NCBI GenBank assembly: GCA_038496675.1
Contig: CM076650.1
Span: 12,857,671-12,921,670, forward strand
DNA from: Rachycentron canadum
Lineage: Eukaryota > Chordata > Actinopteri > Carangiformes > Rachycentridae
Direction: 5' to 3'
DNA: 64,000 bases
In this document: piece by piece, positions 41,476 to 51,720 of the stretch
How positions within the stretch are numbered: the first letter of the stretch is position 1
Layout: the number at the start of each line of letters is the position of its first letter
Notes under the pieces: model-generated
What the model was told of the DNA's origin: nothing
The model's input: the letters and a program-made list of their open reading frames with translations, nothing else
Databases searched by the model: none
Position numbers and translations under genes: made by a program

Positions 41476-42483
41476 GAATAATATGACATAGGGACTGTCA
41501 GGATGACTTTTGTGGAGCCTGGAGGGACTCATGACACATGTGCACTGGGGAGAAACTGCCATCAGGGCACACAGACGCTCCACAGCAGGGGTGCTAAAAG
41601 AAATCTCATCATTAGACTTGGTCCCGATAGATATAAAATACTCCCAGATTAACATTTATCCATGTACTCATTTCCCACCCGCACTTGTCAAGTTGCACCA
41701 TTTTTTTTTCAGAGCTTGCTTTTCATTTCGTCAAACTTAAATTCAATAATCCAGCCTGTAAATACTGAGCAATCATTTTATTCTTGACTTGCAATCTGAA
41801 TATGATTTATTTCTTCTTCAGTGTTATATGTGATAGCAGTTTATTCTCATTCTTTTTCTTACGGCATGACAACTTAACTTTCTAATAAACAAAAAGCTTC
41901 CATCTTTTTTCACCATTGATCATAGTTTTTCATTTATCATGCATCCAAATATTACAAATATAGCACAAAGCAGAAAGTCTGTGAATGGAGGACGGGACTT
42001 GAACAGAGCAAAGAAAACATGTTTCATTTTTGCACCATGACCTAGTGAAGTGTGGTGAAACGCTGCCACAGTGAACTGACAACCTAAGACACTTATTTGT
42101 TTGTAATGCACTGACTTTCTTTTTGACGTGTTCTCTGGCACCCAAGGTTGAATAAGCAGTGTGCACACTGTGTATGTCTGTTCATTGTTTTTATGTCAGA
42201 TGAGCTGGTAGCTGCGACAAGGCTATAGTGGGGAAATTGGTACACTAATAACATGTGACAAGGATATTCAGAGTTGACCCAGTCTAGAACTTTCTCCCCT
42301 TTTTCTCTATTTTTCACATTATTCTCTCAGTCTGTCTTTGAGCTTAGTTGACAGCTGTTGTGTGAAAGGGAAAACCCTCCGGTGTTGTTTTTCCATGTCA
42401 CTGTGAAGTACTGTCATCCAGCCCTGGCTTCGCTTGCCAATAGTCATCAGCCGTGATTCCTCTAACTTGCTTTTGGTTTGCAG
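40741..42483. other. Intergenic DNA with CA/TG arrays
   Basis: A CA array is at 41258-41307 and a TG array at 41432-41476. No exon was recognised up to 42480. Confidence 0.5.
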
Positions 42484-42616
42484 GGATTCTGCACATTACT
42501 CCAGCAATATGAAGCTAATGATATGCTGCTGCCACAGATTGTAAAGCAGGCTATGCAGCTTTCGCTCTGAGTTGAAATTAACTAATTAGGTCTATGTTAT
42601 AAGCAGAAGAACGAAG
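42484..42616 (+). other. Exon-like block, origin unknown
   Basis: A TTTGGTTTGCAG acceptor-like site precedes it and a GAAG|GTAAGG donor-like site follows it. The first 87 bases have an open frame reading GFCTLLQQYEANDMLLPQ and continuing IVKQAMQLSL to a TGA at 42568-42570. All three frames are closed before the donor, so a spliced version would be non-coding or a terminal exon. No family is recognised. Confidence 0.25.
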
Positions 42617-43276
42617 GTAAGGATTAGGAGAAAAGGTCAAGAGGCCTGTGTATGTGTGTCATTGCCAGTCTACCCAACACTGGAAGAGAAGGTCCAAATG
42701 CTCCAAATAATGAGCACACGTGGTGTCTTATCAAATGGTTGATCCTGATGAGGCTTAGTTAATTTTGAAGTCTAACACACAAAGTGAAAGCACCAGTGGT
42801 GCAGCATCTGATTCAAATCCCACTCCTCCTATGTACCTGGAGTGTCAAAACCAATGCCATTGCAACATATCCCATCCACCCTTCAGACAGACAGAAGCAG
42901 TGAGTAAGAGGATGAAAAACCACAGGCAGCTGAGGTTTTACTGGAACATGCAGTTGACCATAATAAAACACTAATACGAAAGAAGCCATTACTATATTAG
43001 TTGATAATATATAATGTATAGATGATATATATACACGGTCCTTAATATTAATATAGACATTGTCTGATGCTGTTCCAGTCCAATCCAATAGTTTATGCAG
43101 GTCATCAGCCACGATTGTAAGTCTTTTCATGCAAGTTTGAAAGATAATTACAGAAGCAGTTTTTGTCATGAAAGAAGATGTTAAATACATGTTTTTGTAT
43201 TTCTTTTTGATTTTGTGAAAATGACTAGAAATAATGAGCCTCACTTGGCCTGCTGTTCACTGTTGGTACAGTAGGA

Positions 43277-43320
43277 ATTTGTGTGTGTGTGTGTGTGTGT
43301 GTGTCTGTGTGTCTGTGTGT
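43277..43320. repeat. (TG)n microsatellite
   Basis: TG array with two CTG interruptions. Confidence 0.93.
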
Positions 43321-43591
43321 AAGGGGTATTATGTGTGGCAGAGCTGAGTGGGTGAAAAGCAGGAGAAAGTAAGAGGAATTAAACAGAGGGTCAAATAGAG
43401 GGTGATGGAGAGTGTGTGTGAGAGTTTGTGTGTCTCAGGCAGGAGAAAGAGTGTGATAATTAGCCTGTTAATCATCTGGTTTAAATCACTGACAGAGTCC
43501 CAAAAAGCTTCAGGTTCGACACATCGTGTGTGAGTGCGTGTCCTTGTATGCTGACTACCTCTGCACAGTTGGTGACCCCATAAAGTCTTAC

Positions 43592-43900
43592 CTGCAGGAG
43601 TGCAGTTCTCCTGAGACATAACTTAGCATCTCAACTGACCTTCACAAAGATCCTGACAGAGCGCTGATCTACGCCTCAACACCAGACAGGAGAATTATTT
43701 CAGTCCATATTCTTCCATTCAACGACCCTCAAACTCCATAAAACATCTCACAGAACTCTGCTGAGAAAACTGACCGACCGTCACTGCGGCGTTTTCAGTT
43801 GAGTTTCATTTCAGCCGCAGCAGTGGAGGAAGTTTCATCTTACAGCATGAACTTCAAAGTGTCCTGATATCGAGTTGCAGCCATCTCTTCTCTGGACACA
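43592..43900 (-). other. Candidate minus-strand first exon (ATG plus perfect donor)
   Basis: On the minus strand an ATG at 43619 begins MSQENCTPA and, after 28 bases, meets CAG|GTAAGA, a near-consensus donor. The upstream 280 bases (to about 43900) are richer in CpG than the surroundings. No downstream exon was found, so this may be the start of an unknown gene or lncRNA, or chance. Confidence 0.25.
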
Positions 43901-45400
43901 TGTTAACTATCTGAGCTACTTTCTCTTTTTTTGTACATCTACTCCTCTGTATTTCATCTGGGTTAATGACTTTTTTTTTTTACCCCATATCAACTAAAAC
44001 AACAATGTGTTTACAAGTGTTCCTTAACATTTATAATGTGCACCTCAAGAATTCATTGTTTTTATTTGTCTTATTTTAAAGATGTTACTTTCACCTTCCT
44101 TACGTTTATCAAACACAGGAAAACATATTTGCCACAAAGGGAAATTAAATTTAAAGTTTTTATCTCTTATCTAAAGTTTCTGATGTTGTCAGATCAGAAT
44201 TAAAGAAGAAAGAAAGGTTTAATTTAGAAATCTAAAAATATAATGCCTAAATTTGAAAATCTTACCCAAGAATTTATTTTTACATGGAAACTTTTTGCAT
44301 TTTAATTAAAGACTTGGTCAATGCTAAACATATTGTGTCTGGAGTTAATATCAAAAAACTTTCTGTATTAAACTAGACCACGCTGTTACTGTAACATTAA
44401 ACAAACTCTGTGTATTCATAAAAAAATCTAACAGTGTCTATTGTCACTACAGGGGATATTGTACTGGAAGATCAGTTAGGTTTCCTAATACGTTTGGTAA
44501 CATATTCGCAAAATGTCAAATATGTAAATTGACATTTCCTGATTAATAGAAAAAATAATATAATCACAGTTAGGTGTATATATAGAAATTCATGCAAATG
44601 TTAACAGTTGAGTAGAGTGACTGACATATACCTGTTTTACACCAAACGCGAGTATACACAGGTTTTTAAGATCTGAACCCACTTATAAATGCTGATTGGC
44701 ACTTTTTCCACTCCAGTTAAATTTGTCTTTCTGTTCATTCTGTGGACACAACTGGACACAACTGGAGCAGTTACAGACACAATGGATAGAGTGAGCTGTT
44801 AGCCACTGTACAACCCAAGAAAACTAATCTGTCGTATCTCTCAAGCTTGTTGCTCCCATGAAAGTGTCAGAGCCTGTGTGAGAAACTTATGAGATCACCG
44901 ATTGTGCATTTTTGAAACTTACAATAATGGCTCCAGCTCAGTTTGGCTGTGGTGTTTCTGGTTTAACAGCACAGATGATGACAGATGACAGGAGAAGAGC
45001 CAAAAATGTGTGGGTTCACCAGGGTGTTGTTGTTGTGTTTACATCGATTGGAGCTGGAGCAGATAAATACCCGTGTCTACTGCAGATTAATTTGACCCAT
45101 GTCATGTTGAGTCACTACAGCTGATACAAATGACTAGTCAACTCTCTGGAATTCATCAGCTGAACAAAAACAGGGAAGACACTGTCAGCTGTGTGTCAGG
45201 TGTGACAGCGGTGAGTTAGCTCAGTATCAACCATCCACCCCCACGTGCTCCACCACAACCTTGTCCCTCAGTAAAACTAGCTCTAGCATTAGCAGCTGTA
45301 ATGTTCTGATCAAAATGCATTTCTGTCTTTCAAATCTGGAGCTGCCTCAGGACGTGCACTGAAGTGGACTGGTGTTGGCAGGCCTCATTGACTGGTCGCT

Positions 45401-45438
<38 letters not shown>

Positions 45439-46014
45439 TGTGTGTGTGTGAGTGTGAGAGAAAGAGTGTGTAAGACAGGAGTGTGTGACCACTGGAATGT
45501 GTATATGTGTGAGCGCTATCACCTTGCTGTGGGCTAGACATCACAGTGAAAGATGAAGCGGCCTGCTGTGAGGTCATACGCCCACACACTCACACAGCTC
45601 CTCCTCAAGGCATCTTAAGGTCAAAACCAGTGTTTCCCTATTTCGTGGGCAGTGAGAAAACAAGATGGAAAGCACTGATGCAGGTATGAAGGGAGGTAGT
45701 GTTTAGCAGAGGAGGTGGTGAGGCCGAGTTGAGGAGAGTTACAGAATTTGTTTAAGATGGATTGCTTCTCATTTGTTTCAACGCCAGTGGAAACACCTGT
45801 GCCCTGAGCAAGACACACAAACAAGTTGAGAATAAACCATGCTGGGACATTAATCTCTCAACTGTCGCAATGCTATTTCCAAGTACTCCAGAAAAAAAAT
45901 CATCATCTTCCTCACACAACTGGGACTGATGTGTTAATATATAGACAGTTTTTTCTCCTACAGAAATCTAGACATCTCTGAACAGTTTCTTCACCTAAAC
46001 TATCAACTTCTTTT
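43901..46014. other. Intergenic DNA with a TG array
   Basis: AT-rich sequence. A TG array is at 45399-45452. No gene was recognised. Confidence 0.5.
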
Positions 46015-46205
46015 TAGACCCTATTGCAACTTCCAGAGTTACCAAATAACCTAAATGTGCATGTCTTTGGACTGTGGGAGCAAGTCGGCGTCCCCAGAGG
46101 GAACCCTTGCAGGCAAAGGGAGAACATGCAAAGTCCACACAGAAAGGCTCCAAGCCCAGGGTTCGAACCGACACTGCACCACAGAGGCACTCCTAAATGC
46201 AACTT
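46015..46205 (+). repeat. Dispersed fish repeat, copy 2 (CACACAGAAAGGC family)
   Basis: It reads AACCTAAATGTGCATGTCTT, TGGACTGTGGGAG, GGGAGAACATGCAAAGTCCA, CACACAGAAAGGCTCCAAGC and CCAGGGTTCGAACC in order. It is the same family and orientation as 22440-22700. Both strands stay open for about 60 codons, but these frames are repeat artefacts. Confidence 0.85.
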
Positions 46206-46429
46206 TTAGAACTGTTTAAGGATGCTTTAGTTTTGGTGCAGACTTCCATGTCAGCTCTGATTCAGTTATCATTATTAACAGGCTACATACCAGTGGTTTT
46301 TATAGTTGTAGCAATTAAACTTCTGTTTAAAAATTTGATGTATTAAAAAACTATAGACTGAATCAGGATTACATGATAGCACAGTACAGTACTGGTTAGA
46401 TTTATCAACAATCTTTTCATGGCCTTAAC

Positions 46430-46812
46430 TTGGCTCCAGACCGAGGCGCTTAATTTGATACCATCAGTCCCAAGATTTTATTCCAGAGACTGCAGCATGC
46501 CATTTGGATCAAATTAACCACACTAGACGAGTTTAAATCATATTCATCAGATTCCAGGTCATGTTAAGAATTGACTCTTCTATACACACAAAGTTAGTGA
46601 TTGAGTTCCACAGGGTTTTGTGCTAGGACAGATACTTTTCAGCGTCCAATACGCTTCCTTTAGGCAATATTATCAGGAACCACCACTTTCATCTAGAGTA
46701 GATGACATCCAGCTCTATGAAACTAATAAAACTTCAAACAACATAAAGACCTGAATGGCAAGCACTTTTAATTCAGACAAAACTGGAGTTGTTGTACTTA
46801 GCCCGAAAGATG
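46430..46812 (+). mobile_element. L2-like LINE reverse transcriptase fragment (degenerate)
   Basis: In shifting plus-strand frames the sequence keeps DTISPKILFQRLQH, then KLTTLDEFKSYSSD, VPQGFVLGQILFS, YYQEPPL, VDDIQLYE and SDKTEVVVLSPK. These are the ordered landmarks of the L2/CR1-type reverse transcriptase (FDTVDH, WFKSYLSDR, VPQGSVLGPILF, YADDTQLY, DKTEVLV). The catalytic YADD has become RVDD, and there are stops and a frame change near 46560-46600, so it is dead. It is 5' truncated, as usual for LINEs. Confidence 0.8.
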
Positions 46813-47262
46813 TTACTTTTAGTTACCCACACTTTGAATCTGACCAGATACAGATATGGACACCAGCAGATGAAAGCTAAATAATTTAATGCTAAATGAA
46901 TAGTAATTATAGTAGTAGTAATAGTAATAATGTCCAGCATGGTGGTGCGGTGGTTATGGGGTTTGATTTCTGGGGCAGGGGACTATTGAAGTAGTGGTGG
47001 ACAGGTGTGCAGAAACTTGATCCATTACACTGGACGTGATCAACTCTAGTGTTGAGTGAATGAATGGAATCAATAACCCCCTGTTGAATGATGATTGGAT
47101 GGCAGAGCAACCATGAATCTACAGGGTCCATGTGACCAGATCTGTTATGTTATATTTTGTTACTGACACTTTGAATCTGGACCCCAGAGCAGATACAGAC
47201 ATGGACACCAGCTGTTGAAAGGTAAATGATTTAATGATAAATGAACAGTAATGGAAGTGGGA
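46809..47262 (+). repeat. Diverged direct duplication flanking a repeat fragment
   Basis: The left copy (about 46809-46908) and right copy (about 47157-47253) share TTGAATCTG, CAGATACAGA, ATGGACACCAGC, TGATTTAATG or TAATTTAATG, and AATGAACAGTAAT or AATGAATAGTAAT. Between them, 46929-46965 (CAGCATGGTGGTGCGGTGGT) resembles the start of the abundant fish repeat copied at 46015 and 22440. The direct copies may be terminal repeats of an old element. Confidence 0.6.
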
Positions 47263-48611
47263 GGGAGAATGTCTCTGAGTCTTGGATTGGGCAAACAGGT
47301 GAGCAGCAGCAGCAGCAGACCAGGTGAGAACTGGAGCACAAGAGATCAAACATTACTAAAGCACTAAGGACACAAGAGAAAATGTAATACTAATTCAACA
47401 GCTGAACATGTGACTACCACAGAGGTATGTAACTGGTGAGGAGTGGTTGGAAAGCTGGGACTGATATACTGTAGATAATGAGATTGAAGACAGGTGTGCC
47501 TGGACTGGAGTCTGCTGATCCCTGCAGAGAAGACACACAAACACTCAAACTCAGACAGAGACCAAGGGGAGGAGACACTGACACAGACATGTGTCAGACA
47601 TGTTTCTACTGCAAGGAACCTTGGCTTTATTTGTTGACCAGGACATGTCCTTTGCTCCACACATAAAACCTCCACTATATTGGAAACATCCTGTCTCAAG
47701 ATGCTTTAGACTGCACTACTGTCATTCCTTATTATCAGGATGTCCCAATAACTAAATGCTCCAGCATGAAGTCTGATGGTAACTAGAAAAAGATATTTAT
47801 CTTCTCTGCATTTGCTCCTTGTAAAACAGAATAAAATCCTTCTCCTTTAAAATCTATATATTGACAATTAATAGTGGGGCTAATAATGTATGTAATGTAA
47901 ATAATAGACATGTCAAAATGATGCCTACGCCTCTCCAAGGAGTACAGTAAAAAGGAAGAGTGGAAGGGGTCAAATGTAATTTATATTATGGATTGTAGAA
48001 GAACAGAGGATGGATTTTGTCTAATTATATTAGTGAGAAGTTACTTTACAGGTGACCTAGTTACATGAACAACTTTTTCTTTTACAAATTCCATTAAGTA
48101 AAAACTGTCAAAAAGCACACATTTCTCCATTTGTAATTCATTGCTCTTTGACAACAGGCTTTTGCCTGGATAGTTTGTACAAACTTGTCTGATTCTAGCA
48201 TACCTTGGGCTTTAAGACAACCAATACAATGATAACAAACCTCTTTTTCATTTCTTCATTTTAGAATCTTTCAAATGCAGCTCAGTCTGCCCCTCTGTCC
48301 TCCCTGGTTCTGTTTTATCCATCAACCCATGTCCTGTAGGAGTCTGATGAGGATATTATTAATGTGATAAAGACTTTTTGCCTCCTCCTCCCCTGCTCTG
48401 TAATAAAAAACTGTGTAAACAGCAGAGTGGTCCAGATCAGAGACTATGCAGATCCCTCTTGTTCCCTGATTAACATCTCTGGCCTGTGCCATGTGGTGGA
48501 AAAGCTAGGGCCCAGCAGTGTTATTCATTGCAAAGAAATGCACAGATGAATAATTAGTTCAAAGTCTCTTTGGAGGAGGCTTCAGAAAAATTAATGCCTG
48601 CTGCCACGCTT
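47263..48611. other. Intergenic DNA, nothing certain
   Basis: A GCA run is at 47305-47318. The segment 47460-47590 (GACAGGTGTGCCTGGACTGG) may be dispersed-repeat material. No exon was recognised. Confidence 0.45.
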
Positions 48612-48629
48612 ACACACACGCACACACAC

Positions 48630-48701
<72 letters not shown>
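48612..48701. repeat. (CA)n microsatellite
   Basis: CA array of about 90 bases with a few CG interruptions. Confidence 0.97.
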
Positions 48702-48703
<2 letters not shown>

Positions 48704-49085
48704 GAGCAGGAAAATGTTATGCACCTGAAGACACTGGTGTAGAAAAGTGTACTCAGTCACCTTTTGTGGGTCTGAGGGCCATCTGTGACAACAGCAGTGG
48801 TCTTTTGTAGATCAACTGTAGACAGACATTAGAGGACTCTGATGCTCTTCCAGTAAGACATACCTTCACAGTTTGGATCTAAGCTTGTCTATTTACCCCT
48901 TTGGATTACAGAAACTCAATGGACCTGATAATAATAATGTTTAAAATTATTGTGGTTTATTTTCCATTTTTCTATTCAATAGTCACAGTTTTGCCAGAAT
49001 TCTCTTCCTGCACCTGGAAAATTATGTCTTCAGAGCTTCATTCGCTGATATTTTCAGCAATTTAAGAATGGAATCACTGTGTAAA

Positions 49086-49118
<33 letters not shown>

Positions 49119-50616
49119 GCAGTAAAGGTACTTTTCTATGGAGCCCTAACATTCCTAAGTGACACACAATCTTGCCCAAAAACCAAGTGTCACATCCTTT
49201 CTGCCCTTCTAAGGACAACCTTTCACTCTCTAACAAACTGGTGCAGACGTGTAAATGTAGAACTTAAAACAATAAAGACATATTTTATGGGACAAAGGAA
49301 GCTTTGAGGCAACAGAACTTCATTTTTCCTACCTGAAAGTTAGAGGGGGAAATGTTCGGGTCGAGTCAAAGTCTGTGTTCTGTGTTTTTTGTTTTTTTGT
49401 TACTTTATGACTTTTCCATATAGATTTAGATCCATGAAGCACCTGATCAGCTGAATTATAATAAATCACAATACATGGAAATGATGTAAAAATATATAAA
49501 TATAATATAAGATGACCAGCATTATCAATCAATCAATCAATCAATCTAAAAGGATGAAAGGGGCTGCATATCTTCACCATTCTGCTTCCTGTCTGAAGAA
49601 GTTTTGGGACTATTCTTTTGAAATAACAGCAAACATCAAATGTGTAGTATAGAAGAAAAATATATAGAAATCATGTTTACAGCTACATTGCTGACAGCTA
49701 ACCCTGAGGCTGAGGAAAGCTTGCCTAGCACACTCTGGCTGTAGCTAATCACTATTCAAAAATATTTGTGCGTGAGACAATACTCATTGAGATCATGCAC
49801 TAACTTAATTTCAATTGTTTTCCTCTCTTCTTGACCAGCTTCAGTCTTTGTCAATGGGACTCAGTTAAAACGGTTAGCTTTCTGAGACCATACCCTGCTG
49901 TCAGCACAAGTGGGCAGTAAATGACATGATGGATGAAAACAGGCATCAGGTCCTTTTTGGGACATAACATTGTTTTGAGCTCAGATGTGAGGAGAGATAT
50001 CACTTCCTCTTCAGTATTGTTTTAATTGATGTCTATTTTTAGCTTTAACTGTGAACGCACTGCTTGCCTTGCTTGTGCTGGCGGCACGCCACCGGTGTAT
50101 GACCTGTCAGAAAATAACCACCTGATTGTGCTGGTTCATCTTGTGTTAGTTCATGTTTCTACACTACTCAGTTAGTTTGAGACTAATGAGTTAACATAAA
50201 ACATAAGTTAACAGCATTAAGATCTAACAAATAAAAAGTAAATTTTTCAATCTCACAAGAATGCAGTTTATGAATTTGTGGTTTAGACAGAAATAAACCA
50301 AATGTGTCATTTCAAAAATGTATTCCCATGCAGACAACACAGTAAAAATAAACAATGTCCATGCTGAAAGGCTTTAAAGACTTTGCCAAGGTTGATAATC
50401 AAAAGTAATGATTGAGTTGTTTTCTCCTAAAATCAAACCATATCACAGTTTTCTCCTCTACCTCCCTGAAAATAATGCCTTTTGCCTCAGAATAATTGTT
50501 AGTCATTTCCTGACTGTATGGTAAAGGCAGCTGTTCTTGAGTGTGTATGTGAGTGTTACAGCAGCAGCATGATAGTTTCTATAACGATACCCCTGTGTAC
50601 CTCAATACATGTGCGT

Positions 50617-50617
<1 letters not shown>
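48702..50617. other. Intergenic or slit2 upstream DNA, no exon found
   Basis: A TG array is at 49087-49121 and a (CAAT)n run at 49526-49545. The rest is AT-rich. It was searched by eye for the missing slit2 exons 1 and 2 without success. Confidence 0.45.

Positions 50618-50696
<79 letters not shown>
50618..50696. repeat. (CA)n microsatellite next to an ambiguous base
   Basis: Pure CA array of about 79 bases, ending 65 bases before the only N in the window (50761). Confidence 0.97.
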
Positions 50697-50698
<2 letters not shown>

Positions 50699-50760
50699 TC
50701 TCTTACACACTCCCATGCATATTTTTTCCATTCTATGTGACTATCCAAGTGGTAGAAGGT

Positions 50761-50761
50761 N
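50761..50761. other. Single ambiguous base (N), possible collapsed assembly gap
   Basis: This is the only non-ACGT character in 64 kb. A lone N close to a long CA array is typical of a join where two contigs were butted together. Confidence 0.6.
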
Positions 50762-51259
50762 GCACTCACACATTCTCTTGAACATTTTCAATTCAAAAGT
50801 AAACGATTAGTCGATCTGTGAAAAAAAAACAACCAAGCAAACACACAAAACAAATGCCTGGTACCTGTAACTCCAATGTCAATTCAATCTAAATTCCTTT
50901 ATTTGCTCCACGGATGCTGCATATTCTCATCGTCTGACTGTGAGGGCCTGTCTATGACGGGTCAGTAATGAAAATGCTTCTAAGCTGTAGCCCTAATTTT
51001 AATGTCTCAACTAGTTATACGGCTTGGATGTGTTTGTTTTTTCCTGTTTATCATGACCTCACATCACACAGCCTATAAAACTGTGTGTGTGTGTGTGTGG
51101 GGGGGGCTTGGTCAGCACACTGCTCCTGGTGGAGTTGTGCTAGTGTAAGTGAATGAGTAGTCACAGCTATGTGGTTAGATAGAGAATAAATTGGATGATA
51201 GATGAGTCGCTGTCCAACTGATGGGCCAGTTTTAAAGTCAATTCTGTGGCTCTATCGAC

Positions 51260-51648
51260 CTTCTGCTGATTGTCCTCTCTCTCTCTCTCTCTCTCTCTTT
51301 CTATTGCTGTTTCATCATCCCATCACGTTCCATCTCCACCAATCTGTTTTTTCTTCTGTCTTTCACACCCACTGTCACCTATCTTCTCAATCTCCCCCTC
51401 CCTCCCCCTCTTTGCCTCTCTTGTCTCACTCTCCTTTACCTTCTCTTCCTCTTTTTTCTTTCTTATCTGTGCCCCCATCGAGCCTTTTTTCCTCTTCTTT
51501 GGCCTCCCACAGTTTCACCATACAATTTATTTCTTGTCACTTCTCACGCTCTATGTGTCTCTCTCTATCACTCACTATTTTCTCGCGCTTCTCTTTTTTT
51601 TCTGTCCAGTTCTCGTCCTCTCACTCTCTCCTGGTGTTTGTCTTTCAG
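51260..51648 (+). promoter_or_regulatory. slit2: 390-base pyrimidine-rich tract ending at the slit2 exon 3 acceptor
   Basis: From a (CT)n run at 51274-51300 to the TTTCAG acceptor, the intron is dominated by C and T (TCTCTC, CCCTCCCTCC, TTCCTC words). It is far longer than a normal polypyrimidine tract. It creates a 194-codon Ser/Phe/Leu-rich open frame that reads the real exon in the wrong frame. Confidence 0.75.
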
Positions 51649-51720
51649 GCAGCTAATGGAGAACAAAATTACCACGATCGAGAGAGGAGCCTTCCAGGAC
51701 CTGAAGGAGCTGGAGAGACT
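51649..51720 (+). CDS. slit2: slit2 LRR exon (exon 3 by human numbering)
   Basis: This 72-bp phase-2 exon encodes QLMENKITTIERGAFQDLKE then LERL, one 24-residue leucine-rich repeat of the first LRR domain. Human SLIT2 reads QLMENKISTIERGAFQDLKE here. SLIT1 (QLMDNQIGAVERGAF) and SLIT3 (QLMDNQVSVIERGAF) fit less well, so this is slit2. Slit2 is a large secreted glycoprotein that repels growing axons and migrating cells through Robo receptors; the second LRR domain of the four binds Robo, while this repeat belongs to the first. The acceptor is TTTCAG at 51643-51648 and the donor is GTGAGT at 51721. The first G completes a Leu codon, and the last two bases (CT) are completed by the G of the next exon. 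Confidence 0.97.

Noticed and set aside
42838..42870. ECQNQCHCN as the slit2 N-terminal cysteine cap
   Set aside because: It superficially resembles CPxQCxC, but there is no signal peptide before it and no VDCHG or RSVP block after it.
46014..46209. Open frames of about 60 codons on both strands
   Set aside because: They fall exactly on a dispersed fish repeat copy.
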